Assembly: GCA_018985235.1 (NCBI GenBank)
Contig: JADGIG010000100.1
Coordinates: 1-19,951, forward strand
From: Sanchytrium tribonematis
Taxonomy: Eukaryota; Sanchytriomycota; Sanchytriomycetes; Sanchytriales; Sanchytriaceae
Direction: 5' to 3'
DNA: 19,951 bases
Shown: positions 9,104 to 15,620 of the stretch, piece after piece
How the letters are laid out: each line of letters starts with the position of its first letter
How positions within the stretch are numbered: the stretch's first letter is position 1
Notes under the pieces: generated by a model
Databases searched by the model: none
What the model was told of the DNA's origin: nothing
The model's input: the letters and a program-made list of their open reading frames with translations, nothing else
Translations under genes and position numbers: made by a program

Positions 9104-9313
9104 TGTCGTTTCTAGGGTGACGGGGCTGTCGCTTTTTAAAATGGACTACGGAGTGAAACATAAACATGATTGGCCAAGTTGCTATCAACATACCAATCAT
9201 ATATTAAACACAAGATAACACGGCTAGTCACAGAATTGATGTTACTGCGAGGTATTTTATTTCATTTGAAAGATTGCTCCTATCCTTCTTTGTAAAACTT
9301 TAGGGGTTGATTT
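9104..9313. promoter_or_regulatory. Divergent promoter with paired CCAAT boxes and a GCCAAG site
   Basis: This 210-nt gap separates the PacC-type gene (minus) and the Iwr1-like gene (plus). TGATTGG at 9167-9173 and CCAATCA at 9193-9199 face each other 19 nt apart. GCCAAG at 9173-9178 overlaps the first by one base and matches the GCCARG core bound by PacC in filamentous fungi, so autoregulation is possible. Sites are seen; binding is inferred. Confidence 0.45.
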
Positions 9314-9715
9314 ATGATTATACGAGTCAAACGAAAAGCTGTAGAAAGCGCGTTAGACGAATATAACATGGGAAATAAAAAATTCAAGTATATTGCGAGT
9401 CATCCCTCAAGTCAATCTGATCCGAAATTCAGAAATGCACTTGATATTCAAATGAACTCTACTACTTTGAATCGTAAAGATTCAATCGAATCTTTGGAAC
9501 TTGAGATATCGAATATAGATCTTGGCGATGAATTTGTTTATGATTACTACGAACTAGATTATTCTTTCGATTTGGAAGAAAATTCGAGCAATAATATTTC
9601 CGAGGTTGATTATCCCGATGAATCTTTAGACTCTGACTTACGATCATTCTATACTGATGAATTTTTATCGACCTCAGAGATTGACGATGATGAATGGTAT
9701 GAAGTCACTGATTGA
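9314..9715 (+). CDS. Iwr1/SLC7A6OS-like RNA polymerase II nuclear import factor
   Basis: Encodes 133 residues. The start MIIRVKRK matches the (I/L)RVKRK opening of Iwr1/SLC7A6OS proteins. The second half is acidic with DEFVYDYYELD followed by VDYPDE, the Iwr1 signature (D-(E/D)-Y-V-Y-D-x-Y-x(2)-(D/E) ... (D/E)YPDE). Iwr1 binds assembled RNA polymerase II and directs its nuclear import. At 133 residues the protein is much shorter than yeast (353) or human (309) forms, mainly because the linkers are lost; both hallmark segments remain. Next gene is convergent, with a 64-nt gap. No AATAAA is seen at the stop. Confidence 0.75.
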   Translation: MIIRVKRKAVESALDEYNMGNKKFKYIASHPSSQSDPKFRNALDIQMNSTTLNRKDSIESLELEISNIDLGDEFVYDYYELDYSFDLEENSSNNISEVDYPDESLDSDLRSFYTDEFLSTSEIDDDEWYEVTD

Positions 9716-9779
9716 CGAAGAAAACTGGTATTAATTCTCAGAGCTATTGTTTAAAAATTAAATTATGATAAATTTATTA

Positions 9780-10595
9780 CTAATCGATTCCTTGATCTTT
9801 CATATTTTGCTTAATTACATCAAACACTTTTAGCATTTTTCTTCTAGCACCCAATGCAGCGACACCCGCCTTCTCCAATGCATCCTCGTCCATTTCGATC
9901 CATTCTTTCCAATTATACGATTCCAAATTATCAGAATATTTATGTAGCCGAAGAGTTTTCAAGAAACTAGGCAAATCCTCGAGCTGTTTAAAATCAATTA
10001 CATCTGGAATTTTCCCTTTAGAAGAAGAAGTGCTTCGGCTTACCGATGCAGGATTGACTGGGATAGAGAATTCTTCTACACCAGCTTTTCGGCTAGGAAC
10101 CGTTTGTGACCTTCTCAAAGGATTTGGAGAAGTGACTTGAATCATTGGCGGCATTATGTCAAGTAATGGAGAAGTTGACCTAATTTGCGGTGATTTTGGC
10201 TGCATGAAAGGCGCCAATCTTGACCCAAGTGGAGAAATAGAACTTTGGAATGGATCCTCATTATTAGAATCCATCATTGGAGACAAAACGTTTGTTTTTT
10301 GACCAAGATCTTTAAGTACTCCAATCAAGAATTTAACTTGCGCTGGATTTATGTGCTGTAGCAAATTGAAAAGCGTAGTTGTTTTCTCTGTCACATTCAA
10401 ATGTTTAAACCACTGCTCGATTTGACAGAGATCTTTTGTAAATTGAGGTTCTAAACTTTTTGCCATGTCCTCAATCATTGATTCGTAATGCGTCCAATCA
10501 ATTGGATGCATCCGCGGACTTAAGGGAGATGCCAATGGCGTTGGTTGAGCACTCTTACTTAAATATTGTGTACTTGGGATTAACCTGTCGGACAT
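9780..10595 (-). CDS. Vts1/Smaug-type SAM-domain RNA-binding protein
   Basis: Encodes 271 residues. The N-terminal block at about 35-95 (IEQWFKHLNVTEKTTTLFNL, then a run ending VKFLIGVLKDL) resembles the conserved helical region of fungal Vts1. The middle is low-complexity with Ser-Pro pairs, possible CDK/MAPK sites. The C-terminal SAM domain (about 205-268) reads DLPSFLKTLRLHKYSDNLES and ends GARRKMLKVFDVI, with the basic (G)ARRK(M)LK face that in Vts1/Smaug reads the stem-loop Smaug recognition element. Such proteins recruit Ccr4-Not deadenylase and promote mRNA decay. The protein is shorter than yeast Vts1 (523), mostly in linkers. AATAAA (9773-9778, minus) lies 1 nt past the stop. A TGATTGG (10668-10674) sits 73 nt upstream of the ATG. 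Confidence 0.85.
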   Translation of the reverse strand: MSDRLIPSTQYLSKSAQPTPLASPLSPRMHPIDWTHYESMIEDMAKSLEPQFTKDLCQIEQWFKHLNVTEKTTTLFNLLQHINPAQVKFLIGVLKDLGQKTNVLSPMMDSNNEDPFQSSISPLGSRLAPFMQPKSPQIRSTSPLLDIMPPMIQVTSPNPLRRSQTVPSRKAGVEEFSIPVNPASVSRSTSSSKGKIPDVIDFKQLEDLPSFLKTLRLHKYSDNLESYNWKEWIEMDEDALEKAGVAALGARRKMLKVFDVIKQNMKDQGID

Positions 10596-10770
10596 AAGAA
10601 ATCGAGATTTTGGATGTTTTAAACTAAAGTGCCATCAAATCATTGGCCAGCAATTAATTTTTTTTTCTGATTGGACTACAAATTCATTAGCCAAATGAAA
10701 ATTAAAGAAAAACTGAATGAATAAAATGTATTCCATTCCAATTTGGCAGCAATAGATAAGATCAAGGAAT
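10596..10770. promoter_or_regulatory. Gap between Vts1-like and uL23 genes
   Basis: This 175-nt stretch is the 5' flank of the Vts1-like gene and the 3' flank of uL23. TGATTGG at 10668-10674 (CCAATCA on the minus strand) and ATTGGCC at 10642-10648 are visible. Nothing else was recognised. Confidence 0.4.
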
Positions 10771-11190
10771 TTAAGACAAATAGCCAATTTTATTTGCAAT
10801 TTCAAGTGCATCAGAGTCTGCTGTCAATCTGACATATGCTTTTTTATCTCCAGAAGGTCTAATCAAGGTGTTAACTTTATATACTTCAATACCATACAAT
10901 TCATGTAAAGATCTTGCGATTGTTTTCTTGCTGGCCTTCGGATCAACAATGAATACTAATGTATTCTCTTCCTCAAGCTGTTTAGTGGTAGACTCTGTGC
11001 TTAAAGGGTACTTGACAACTCTGAAGGCGTCCATTTTGTTAACGTGGCCAAGTTTTTTTTGAGATTGGCGTTTAAGTCTCAAAGTCTTTGGACGAATAAA
11101 TTTTGGGGAAGTTCTAATTGATTTTTTTGTACTTGATTGATTTCCCTTCTTCACGCTAACTGCTGCTTTTTTTGCTTTGGTAACTGCCAT
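10771..11190 (-). CDS. RPL25: 60S ribosomal protein uL23 (RPL23A/Rpl25)
   Basis: Encodes 139 residues, the usual size (yeast Rpl25 is 142), with no intron. A basic N-terminal tail (AKKAAVSVKKG...) carries nuclear import signals in the family. The globular domain shows TLRLKRQSQ, RVVKYPLSTES, NTLVFIVDPKASKKTI, ELYGIEVYKVNTLIRPSG and KKAYVRLTADSDALEIANKI near the end. uL23 sits at the polypeptide exit tunnel and docks SRP and nascent-chain factors. A CACGTG hexamer lies 38 nt upstream of the ATG, inside the start of the divergent gene at 11218. Unlike most genes here no AATAAA is seen at the stop. Confidence 0.97.
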   Translation of the reverse strand: MAVTKAKKAAVSVKKGNQSSTKKSIRTSPKFIRPKTLRLKRQSQKKLGHVNKMDAFRVVKYPLSTESTTKQLEEENTLVFIVDPKASKKTIARSLHELYGIEVYKVNTLIRPSGDKKAYVRLTADSDALEIANKIGYLS

Positions 11191-11217
11191 CTAGATTTTG
11201 AGGAAGCAAAAGAGGCA

Positions 11218-11619
11218 ATGGAGCAAACACGTGAATGTAAATTCTCGGAATTTTGTTTCGGACTTCAGGAGATGCACCCGTTGTCTAGAGTAACTCGTCA
11301 AGAAACCAAAAAGTATACACATGAACAAAAAGTAAAACGTAGTAGAAAAATGAATGTCTGTAAATACTACCCGGAGCTATATAAACTGAGATATTTTCAG
11401 AAGCAAGAAAAAATTCATAGTCTTTCAGAATTGCGTGAGATCGCCAAGTTGTATATTAATCATGTTAGGTTAGAGAACAAGTTTTTTGCAGACATCGAAG
11501 AGAGAGCCTGGAAAGAGCATTGCTTTAAGATTCCGGACCTCATTTCAAAAAAAAATTATGAATTACTTGCGAAATGGAACGGGAATAAGAGTCACTCAAT
11601 AAAATTCTCGATTATTTAA
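11218..11619 (+). CDS. Hypothetical protein, basic, helix-rich
   Basis: Encodes 133 residues from the ATG at 11218; later in-frame ATGs are at 11272 and near 11350. The protein is basic and charged, predicted helical, with runs such as KYTHEQKVKRSRK and YYPELYKLRYFQKQEKIHSL. I recognise no family. The frame continues upstream across the antisense of uL23 but only with non-ATG starts, so 11218 is used; it leaves 27 nt between this ATG and that of divergent uL23. The TAA stop overlaps AATAAA (11618-11623), as in many genes here, which supports it being real. Confidence 0.55.
   Translation: MEQTRECKFSEFCFGLQEMHPLSRVTRQETKKYTHEQKVKRSRKMNVCKYYPELYKLRYFQKQEKIHSLSELREIAKLYINHVRLENKFFADIEERAWKEHCFKIPDLISKKNYELLAKWNGNKSHSIKFSII
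11228..11233. promoter_or_regulatory. CACGTG upstream of uL23
   Basis: Palindromic E-box 38 nt upstream of the uL23 ATG, a distance similar to that of the CACGTG copies before RPS13 (50 nt) and before the H/ACA candidate (about 40 nt). It lies within the first codons of the divergent gene if that starts at 11218. Confidence 0.35.
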
Positions 11620-11639
11620 TAAATAAAAAATTGGTTGGG

Positions 11640-11757
11640 ATTTGTGGCAATTTTCAAGAAAAGGAAAGCCCCCTTCTGAGAATAATTGCCGAGGTATTCT
11701 CCAGAACAGCAAGTGCGTTATTAAAATCACAACACGACTCTAATGTGTTCTGTGGAG
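11640..11757 (-). ncRNA. Candidate box H/ACA snoRNA
   Basis: On the minus strand the region folds as hairpin-hinge-hairpin-tail. Hairpin 1 (11757-11699) is closed by CTCCACAGAACA pairing with TGTTCTGGAG (10 bp, 2-nt bulge) and has an upper stem GTGTT/AACGC. The hinge has an H box AGAATA (11700-11695, ANANNA). Hairpin 2 (11690-11646) is closed by GGCAATT/AATTGCC, with an upper stem AGAAGGG/CTTTTCT containing G-U pairs. ACA follows directly (11645-11643), 3 nt before the likely end. In hairpin 1 the upper stem is 14 nt from the H box, the standard spacing for pseudouridine guides. The boxes are not present in this order on the plus strand. It begins about 68 nt downstream of the RPS13 stop on the same strand, behind its own CACGTG/CCAAT module. 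The target uridine was not identified. Confidence 0.65.
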
Positions 11758-11798
11758 TTTGGCGGGAGGTCAAGAAAAATGCGATTAAAACTCAGAGA

Positions 11799-11817
11799 CA
11801 CGTGGTCGGACCAATCA
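11799..11817 (-). promoter_or_regulatory. CACGTG + CCAATCA promoter module for the snoRNA candidate
   Basis: CACGTG (11799-11804) and CCAATCA (11811-11817) are 6 nt apart. Read on the minus strand the order TGATTGG-N6-CACGTG points to the H/ACA candidate, about 40 nt from its 5' end. The same order with N7 precedes RPS13. The module fills the space between the RPS13 stop and the snoRNA. Confidence 0.5.
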
Positions 11818-11824
11818 AATTTAT

Positions 11825-12376
11825 TTAAGCAACTAGAGCTGAGGCAGTAGCTGAGCTATATTTCCAAGTTGGAGGCAAATTGCCAACTGACTTATAGTAT
11901 CGTGCCAGTCGATGAATTCTGCTTTCAATTAAGATGAGACGATATTTTGCATCTCTATCTTTTCGATTTCGTTCCATATGTTTTCGAACATTTACTGCTT
12001 TCTTGATTAAACAATACAAGTCCTCAGGAATTTCTGGTGCCAGTCCCTTCGTTAGTTAAATTCGCTCAGTATGTTGCATTCATCAGTTGTTCAGAAACAC
12101 AGACCAATGTATATTGCAAAAACATCCCAGCGGCTCACTTACCTTTGACTTAAGCAGTCGAAGAACAGAGTTACCAGTTATGCTTTTGACTTGAGGAACT
12201 CCCATGGTGTCTCTTAAAAGTACACCAATTTGGGATGGAGTCATTCCTTTTCTTGCCAATCTAACAATCTGATCGACAACCTCATCGGGAGAAGATTTGA
12301 CCCAAGCAGGTGCGCTGCGCACGTAAGGGAGTGCGCTCGATGATATTCCTTTTCCTTTAGTATGCATTCGTCCCAT
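11825..12376 (-). CDS. RPS13: 40S ribosomal protein uS15 (RPS13), two exons
   Basis: Exons 12376-12143 and 12046-11825 join to 151 residues, exactly the size of human RPS13. The start [20 protein letters not shown] is typical, exon 1 ends ...[10 protein letters not shown], and exon 2 begins [11 protein letters not shown] and ends [16 protein letters not shown]. uS15 binds the central domain of 18S rRNA in the small subunit. The frame is open upstream to 12457, but the conserved protein starts at the internal ATG (12376). The 96-nt intron holds a U18-like snoRNA. Upstream, CACGTG (12427) and CCAATCA (12440) form a probable ribosomal-gene promoter module. TAA overlaps AATAAA (11820-11825, minus). 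Confidence 0.97.
12047..12142 (-). other. RPS13 intron (96 nt)
   Basis: Donor is GTAAGT after ...TCAAAG; acceptor is GAAG before GGACTGG. A CTAAC branch site (12055-12051) lies almost on the 3' splice site, with the branch A 5 nt from the final G. Splicing restores the K-G junction conserved in uS15. A C/D snoRNA occupies most of it. Confidence 0.9.
12063..12132 (-). ncRNA. SNORD18: U18-like box C/D snoRNA inside RPS13 intron
   Basis: On the minus strand the intron has TTGGTCTGTGTTT (12107-12095) immediately before a D' box CTGA (12094-12091). A C' box CTGATGA follows (12086-12080), then a D box CTGA (12069-12066). The 13-nt guide pairs with AAACACGGACCAA, a near-universal segment of 25S/28S rRNA, with one G-U pair. 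The fifth base from D' faces the A methylated in yeast 25S as Am649, which U18 guides. The string CATTGGTCTGTGTTTCTGA agrees with my recollection of human U18 except for one base. The 5' C box is weak (GGGATGT, 12128-12122), and CGC/GCG can form a short closing stem. Length is about 70 nt, as for U18. Host genes recalled elsewhere are RPL4 (vertebrates) and EFB1 (yeast). Confidence 0.8.
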
Positions 12377-12426
12377 TTTAAGATAATAGTTTGTAAACGA
12401 ATGGGTGGGAAAAATCACAATAAATT

Positions 12427-12446
12427 CACGTGTTTTTGACCAATCA
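12427..12446 (-). promoter_or_regulatory. RPS13 promoter module CACGTG + CCAATCA
   Basis: CACGTG (12427-12432), 7 nt, then CCAATCA (12440-12446), 50-70 nt upstream of the RPS13 ATG. CACGTG is the Cbf1-type site used at ribosomal genes in some yeasts; CCAAT is the NF-Y/HAP core. Arrangement matches 11799-11817. Confidence 0.5.
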
Positions 12447-12527
12447 GAATCAAACATTTGAAAGATTGTTGTTTGAACGACCCTCAGTCAAGAAAATGTT
12501 TTGATGCAAGCTTTTACAAATATTACA

Positions 12528-12534
12528 TGATTGG
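12528..12534 (-). promoter_or_regulatory. CCAAT box upstream of the acidic-protein gene
   Basis: TGATTGG lies 42 nt before the ATG at 12577, in the 200-nt divergent gap shared with RPS13. Confidence 0.4.
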
Positions 12535-12576
12535 ATCAAAATTTATTTTTATTGCTCATTCCCCGATTGCTTTTAA

Positions 12577-13314
12577 ATGGAAGGGAAACTAGTTGAAAAA
12601 GTTGTTAAACATGCAAAATCATTCAAACAATTCCAACCTGATCCTACACAAGGACTCAGTAGCGAAAATGGCATTCAGAAACTAAATTTAACCTCACCGG
12701 AAGATAATGTTCGTAATGAAGCAGAAAAACAGCCTGTGTCGAGAGATTCACTAGTGACAGATGTTGAAGAACAATACACGAAGCTCGTTGATGAGGAGGT
12801 GAACTCGTGTAAAGCCGAGTCAAATTTGGATGAGTCTGTTAAAGTTCAAATAGAGGCGGAAATCCAAACGATTAAACCTGATCCTGATAGTGATGTGGAA
12901 CAATCCACTAAGCTTTCACAATTTAAAAAAAAGGATCAAGATTTCAGACCTGTCGTAGAAGAACTATCAAAAAAGTTAGACATTGTTATGAAGAAGTCAT
13001 CTTTTAGTCCAGAGTTGTCGAATAAACTCAACAACATGAAAGCAGAAAACTCGTCAGTTGTTCGTGAAGATTCCAATTTGGATACAATTTCCGTTGAGAA
13101 ATCTGAAGAAGCATCTGATACGTCTACAGGAAAATCAAATTCAGAGAGGAGCGGCAAGCCCGAAGAACGTGAATACTCATCAGGCAACGAGCCAGAAACT
13201 GCAAACCTATCACATATTCAAGCTGATGACGATCAATTGTCCAAAAAATTGAGTGACTCGAAGAAGAAAGATTCTTTCATGAAAAAATTCAGAAAACTAT
13301 TTTCATTTTGCTGA
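12577..13314 (+). CDS. Hypothetical acidic low-complexity protein with basic C-terminal tail
   Basis: Encodes 245 residues rich in Glu, Asp, Ser and Lys, probably disordered. A loosely repeated unit occurs: QYTKLVDE, QSTKLSQFKKKD, ELSKKLDIVMKK, ELSNKLNNMK and QLSKKLSDSKKKD. The last residues, SFMKKFRKLFSFC, form a basic amphipathic segment ending in Cys; it could touch membranes, but a terminal Cys is not a CaaX, CC or CXC prenylation signal. No family is recognised. ATG context is TTTTAAATG, like the F-box gene. An AATAAA lies 13 nt after the TGA. It is an uninterrupted frame between its own CCAAT-bearing 5' flank and CCT2, so expression is likely. Confidence 0.6.
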   Translation: MEGKLVEKVVKHAKSFKQFQPDPTQGLSSENGIQKLNLTSPEDNVRNEAEKQPVSRDSLVTDVEEQYTKLVDEEVNSCKAESNLDESVKVQIEAEIQTIKPDPDSDVEQSTKLSQFKKKDQDFRPVVEELSKKLDIVMKKSSFSPELSNKLNNMKAENSSVVREDSNLDTISVEKSEEASDTSTGKSNSERSGKPEEREYSSGNEPETANLSHIQADDDQLSKKLSDSKKKDSFMKKFRKLFSFC

Positions 13315-13361
13315 AAACTGCTGATTGAATAAAAAATATAAATCCTTCTCCGTGTTTAAAA

Positions 13362-14927
13362 ATGAGTAACCCTTTACAATTATTTGAAAATGGAGCACAG
13401 GAAGAAAGAGGAGAAGAAGCCAGGCTTTCCATATTTGTTGCTGCTGCTGCTATAGGTGACTTGATTAAAAGCACTCTAGGGCCTAAAGGAATGGACAAAA
13501 TTTTACAGAGTGGCAGCAGTATGCAAGTAACAAATGATGGTGCAACGATTCTTAAGAGTGTGATGATTGACAATCCTGCTGCTAAACTACTGGTAAACTT
13601 GGCGCAAGCACAAGATGATGAAGTAGGAGATGGCACAACTAGTGTGACTGTTTTAGCAAGTGAATTATTGCGTCAAGCGGAAAAACTTGTGGATCAACGT
13701 ATCCACCCACAAATTATAGTTCAAGGGTATAGATTAGCATCGCAGCATGCGATCAAGGCCCTACAAGCTAAGAAGAAGACATTAGTTGAAGCAGATTTGC
13801 GAGAATATCTTATTAAAATCGCAAAAACAACTTTGTCCTCTAAGGTACTAAACCAAGACAAGGATTACTTTGCTAAAATGGTAGTCGATGCTGTCTTGAG
13901 ACTTAAAGGAAAAGGCGATCTGAATTTAATCCAAATTATTAAAAAAATGGGTGGTAAACTGCAAGACTCATATCTCGATGATGGGTTTATTTTAGACAAA
14001 AGTATTAGCGTCAACTCCCCTAAAGAAATGACTGACTGTAAGATTCTGATTGCAAACACCCCCATGGATACCGATAAAATTAAGGTATTTGGTGCAAGAG
14101 TAAAAGCTGACTCCACACAGCAATTAGCTGATTTGGAAAGGGTAGAAAAAGAAAAAATGAAGACTAAAGTTGAGAAAATCAAAGCTCATGGTGTCAATGT
14201 ATTCGTGAATCGTCAATTGATATACAATTATCCCGAGCAGCTGTTGGGCGATGCTGGCGTATTAGTTATCGAACATGCAGACTTTGATGGTGTAGAAAGA
14301 TTAGCCTTGGTTACAGGGGGGGAAATCGCATCCACCTTCGATCATCCGGAACTCTGTCAACTAGGAAAATGTGGAAAAATTGAGCAAGTCATGATCGGCG
14401 AGGATAAATTGATCAAGTTTACGGGAGTTGTTGGAGAAGCATGTTCCATTGTTCTTAGAGGTGCTACCAACCAGCTCTTGGATGAGGCGGAGAGGAGTAT
14501 TCACGATGCTTTATGTGTGTTAACTCAAACTGTAAAATATCCAGAAACTGTATATGGGGGAGGGTGCTCGGAAGTTTTAATGGCGGAGGCTGTTGATGAA
14601 TTGGCTCGATCAACTCCGGGAAAAGTTTCCTTTGCAATTACAGCATTTGCTGATGCCTTAAGATCACTACCAAGAACTATCGCCGAGAATGCCGGATTGG
14701 ATGGCAACGATTTACTCTCTAAATTGCAAACTGCGCATGTTAACGGCCAAACAAATTTCGGGATCAATGTTTACAGCAATGAAGTCTCGAGTATGGATGC
14801 ATTAGGAATTGTCGAGTGCTTTAAGGCTAAAAAGTGTGTAGTTGTCAATGCCAGTGAAGCTGCAGAGATGCTACTGAGAGTCGACGATGTTGTTAAACGC
14901 GCTCCTAGACAAAGAGAGAGACATTAA
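13362..14927 (+). CDS. CCT2: CCT beta subunit of the TRiC/CCT chaperonin
   Basis: Encodes 521 residues, full length (human 535). Group II chaperonin motifs are present: [31 protein letters not shown] with the catalytic aspartate, and a late GGG ([14 protein letters not shown]). Beta-subunit features include [56 protein letters not shown] and the PRQRERH end. TRiC folds actin, tubulin and WD-repeat proteins in the cytosol; the beta subunit is one of eight. The PSMD9 gene follows on the same strand with its ATG only 39 nt after the stop. No separate AATAAA is seen after the stop. Confidence 0.97.
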   Translation: MSNPLQLFENGAQEERGEEARLSIFVAAAAIGDLIKSTLGPKGMDKILQSGSSMQVTNDGATILKSVMIDNPAAKLLVNLAQAQDDEVGDGTTSVTVLASELLRQAEKLVDQRIHPQIIVQGYRLASQHAIKALQAKKKTLVEADLREYLIKIAKTTLSSKVLNQDKDYFAKMVVDAVLRLKGKGDLNLIQIIKKMGGKLQDSYLDDGFILDKSISVNSPKEMTDCKILIANTPMDTDKIKVFGARVKADSTQQLADLERVEKEKMKTKVEKIKAHGVNVFVNRQLIYNYPEQLLGDAGVLVIEHADFDGVERLALVTGGEIASTFDHPELCQLGKCGKIEQVMIGEDKLIKFTGVVGEACSIVLRGATNQLLDEAERSIHDALCVLTQTVKYPETVYGGGCSEVLMAEAVDELARSTPGKVSFAITAFADALRSLPRTIAENAGLDGNDLLSKLQTAHVNGQTNFGINVYSNEVSSMDALGIVECFKAKKCVVVNASEAAEMLLRVDDVVKRAPRQRERH

Positions 14928-14966
14928 ATGCGAGATAATAAATCTTATAACAAGTATCTCCCTTTT

Positions 14967-15620
14967 ATGACAATTCAAAATATTCGCGAAGAGTTACTTA
15001 ACCTAGACTCACTTCGCCAACAGCTAACGCAAAAGCTTATTTCATTAACCCAAAGGCTTCAAGAGTCAAGAACCAATTTGACAGATCCACTTGTAATAGA
15101 TGGGTTTCCTAGGAATGATATTGACCTTTATCAAGTCCGTACTTTAAGACAAAATTACAGAATTACGCAGAATGACCTATACGAAATAGACAAAAAAATC
15201 GAAACTCTGCTGCCTCAAGCACTCTCGGCGACTGTTGAATCAACTCAAAATTTATCACATCAACAGTCAAATTATGTAGAAAATGCTACTTATGAATTGC
15301 CTAAAGAATGGCACATTATTGTGAACGCAGTCGATCCAGATTCTCCAGCTTATATAGATGGGTTGCGGCGTGGTGATATCATTTTCAAAATCAATGGTCT
15401 CGGAATCACAAAGTTGAACTCCGGATGGATTTTTAATGGAGAAAACTTTAGGTCTGAGACGGAAATTCTGGAGCGTATTTCTATCTTGATTATTGAGCAC
15501 AATCCACTTAATTTGAATTTAGTAAGAGGTTTTGATGAAACTCAAATTGTTTTAATTCCCAGAAAATGGAGCGGTCACGGACTTTTAGGAATCCACATGA
15601 AGCTTCAGGAACAGAAATAA
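14967..15620 (+). CDS. NAS2: 26S proteasome assembly chaperone PSMD9/Nas2/p27
   Basis: Encodes 217 residues (human PSMD9 is 223). The N-terminal half is a coiled-coil with L-x-DGFPR-x-DIDLYQVR(T/H)LR, a Nas2 hallmark. The C-terminal half is a PDZ domain: NAVDPDSPAYIDGLRRGDII, then ILIIEHNPLNLNLVRG and LIPRKWSGHGLLGIHM, the family ending. Nas2 binds the Rpt5 ATPase tail during base assembly of the 19S particle. The ATG at 14928 directly abuts the CCT2 TAA; the start MTIQNIREELLNL at 14967 matches the family length better. The 3' end overlaps the convergent argininosuccinate lyase gene by 16 nt. TAA overlaps AATAAA (15616-15621). Confidence 0.93.
   Translation: MTIQNIREELLNLDSLRQQLTQKLISLTQRLQESRTNLTDPLVIDGFPRNDIDLYQVRTLRQNYRITQNDLYEIDKKIETLLPQALSATVESTQNLSHQQSNYVENATYELPKEWHIIVNAVDPDSPAYIDGLRRGDIIFKINGLGITKLNSGWIFNGENFRSETEILERISILIIEHNPLNLNLVRGFDETQIVLIPRKWSGHGLLGIHMKLQEQK

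Noticed and set aside
11631-11828. 65-codon open frame on the plus strand
   Set aside because: It has no recognised motif and lies antisense to the H/ACA candidate and its promoter module; the hairpin and box pattern explains the region better.
14928-14966. PSMD9 start directly after the CCT2 stop
   Set aside because: The extra 13 residues do not look like the family N-terminus; MTIQNIREELLNL at 14967 fits better. A translational re-start at 14928 cannot be excluded.
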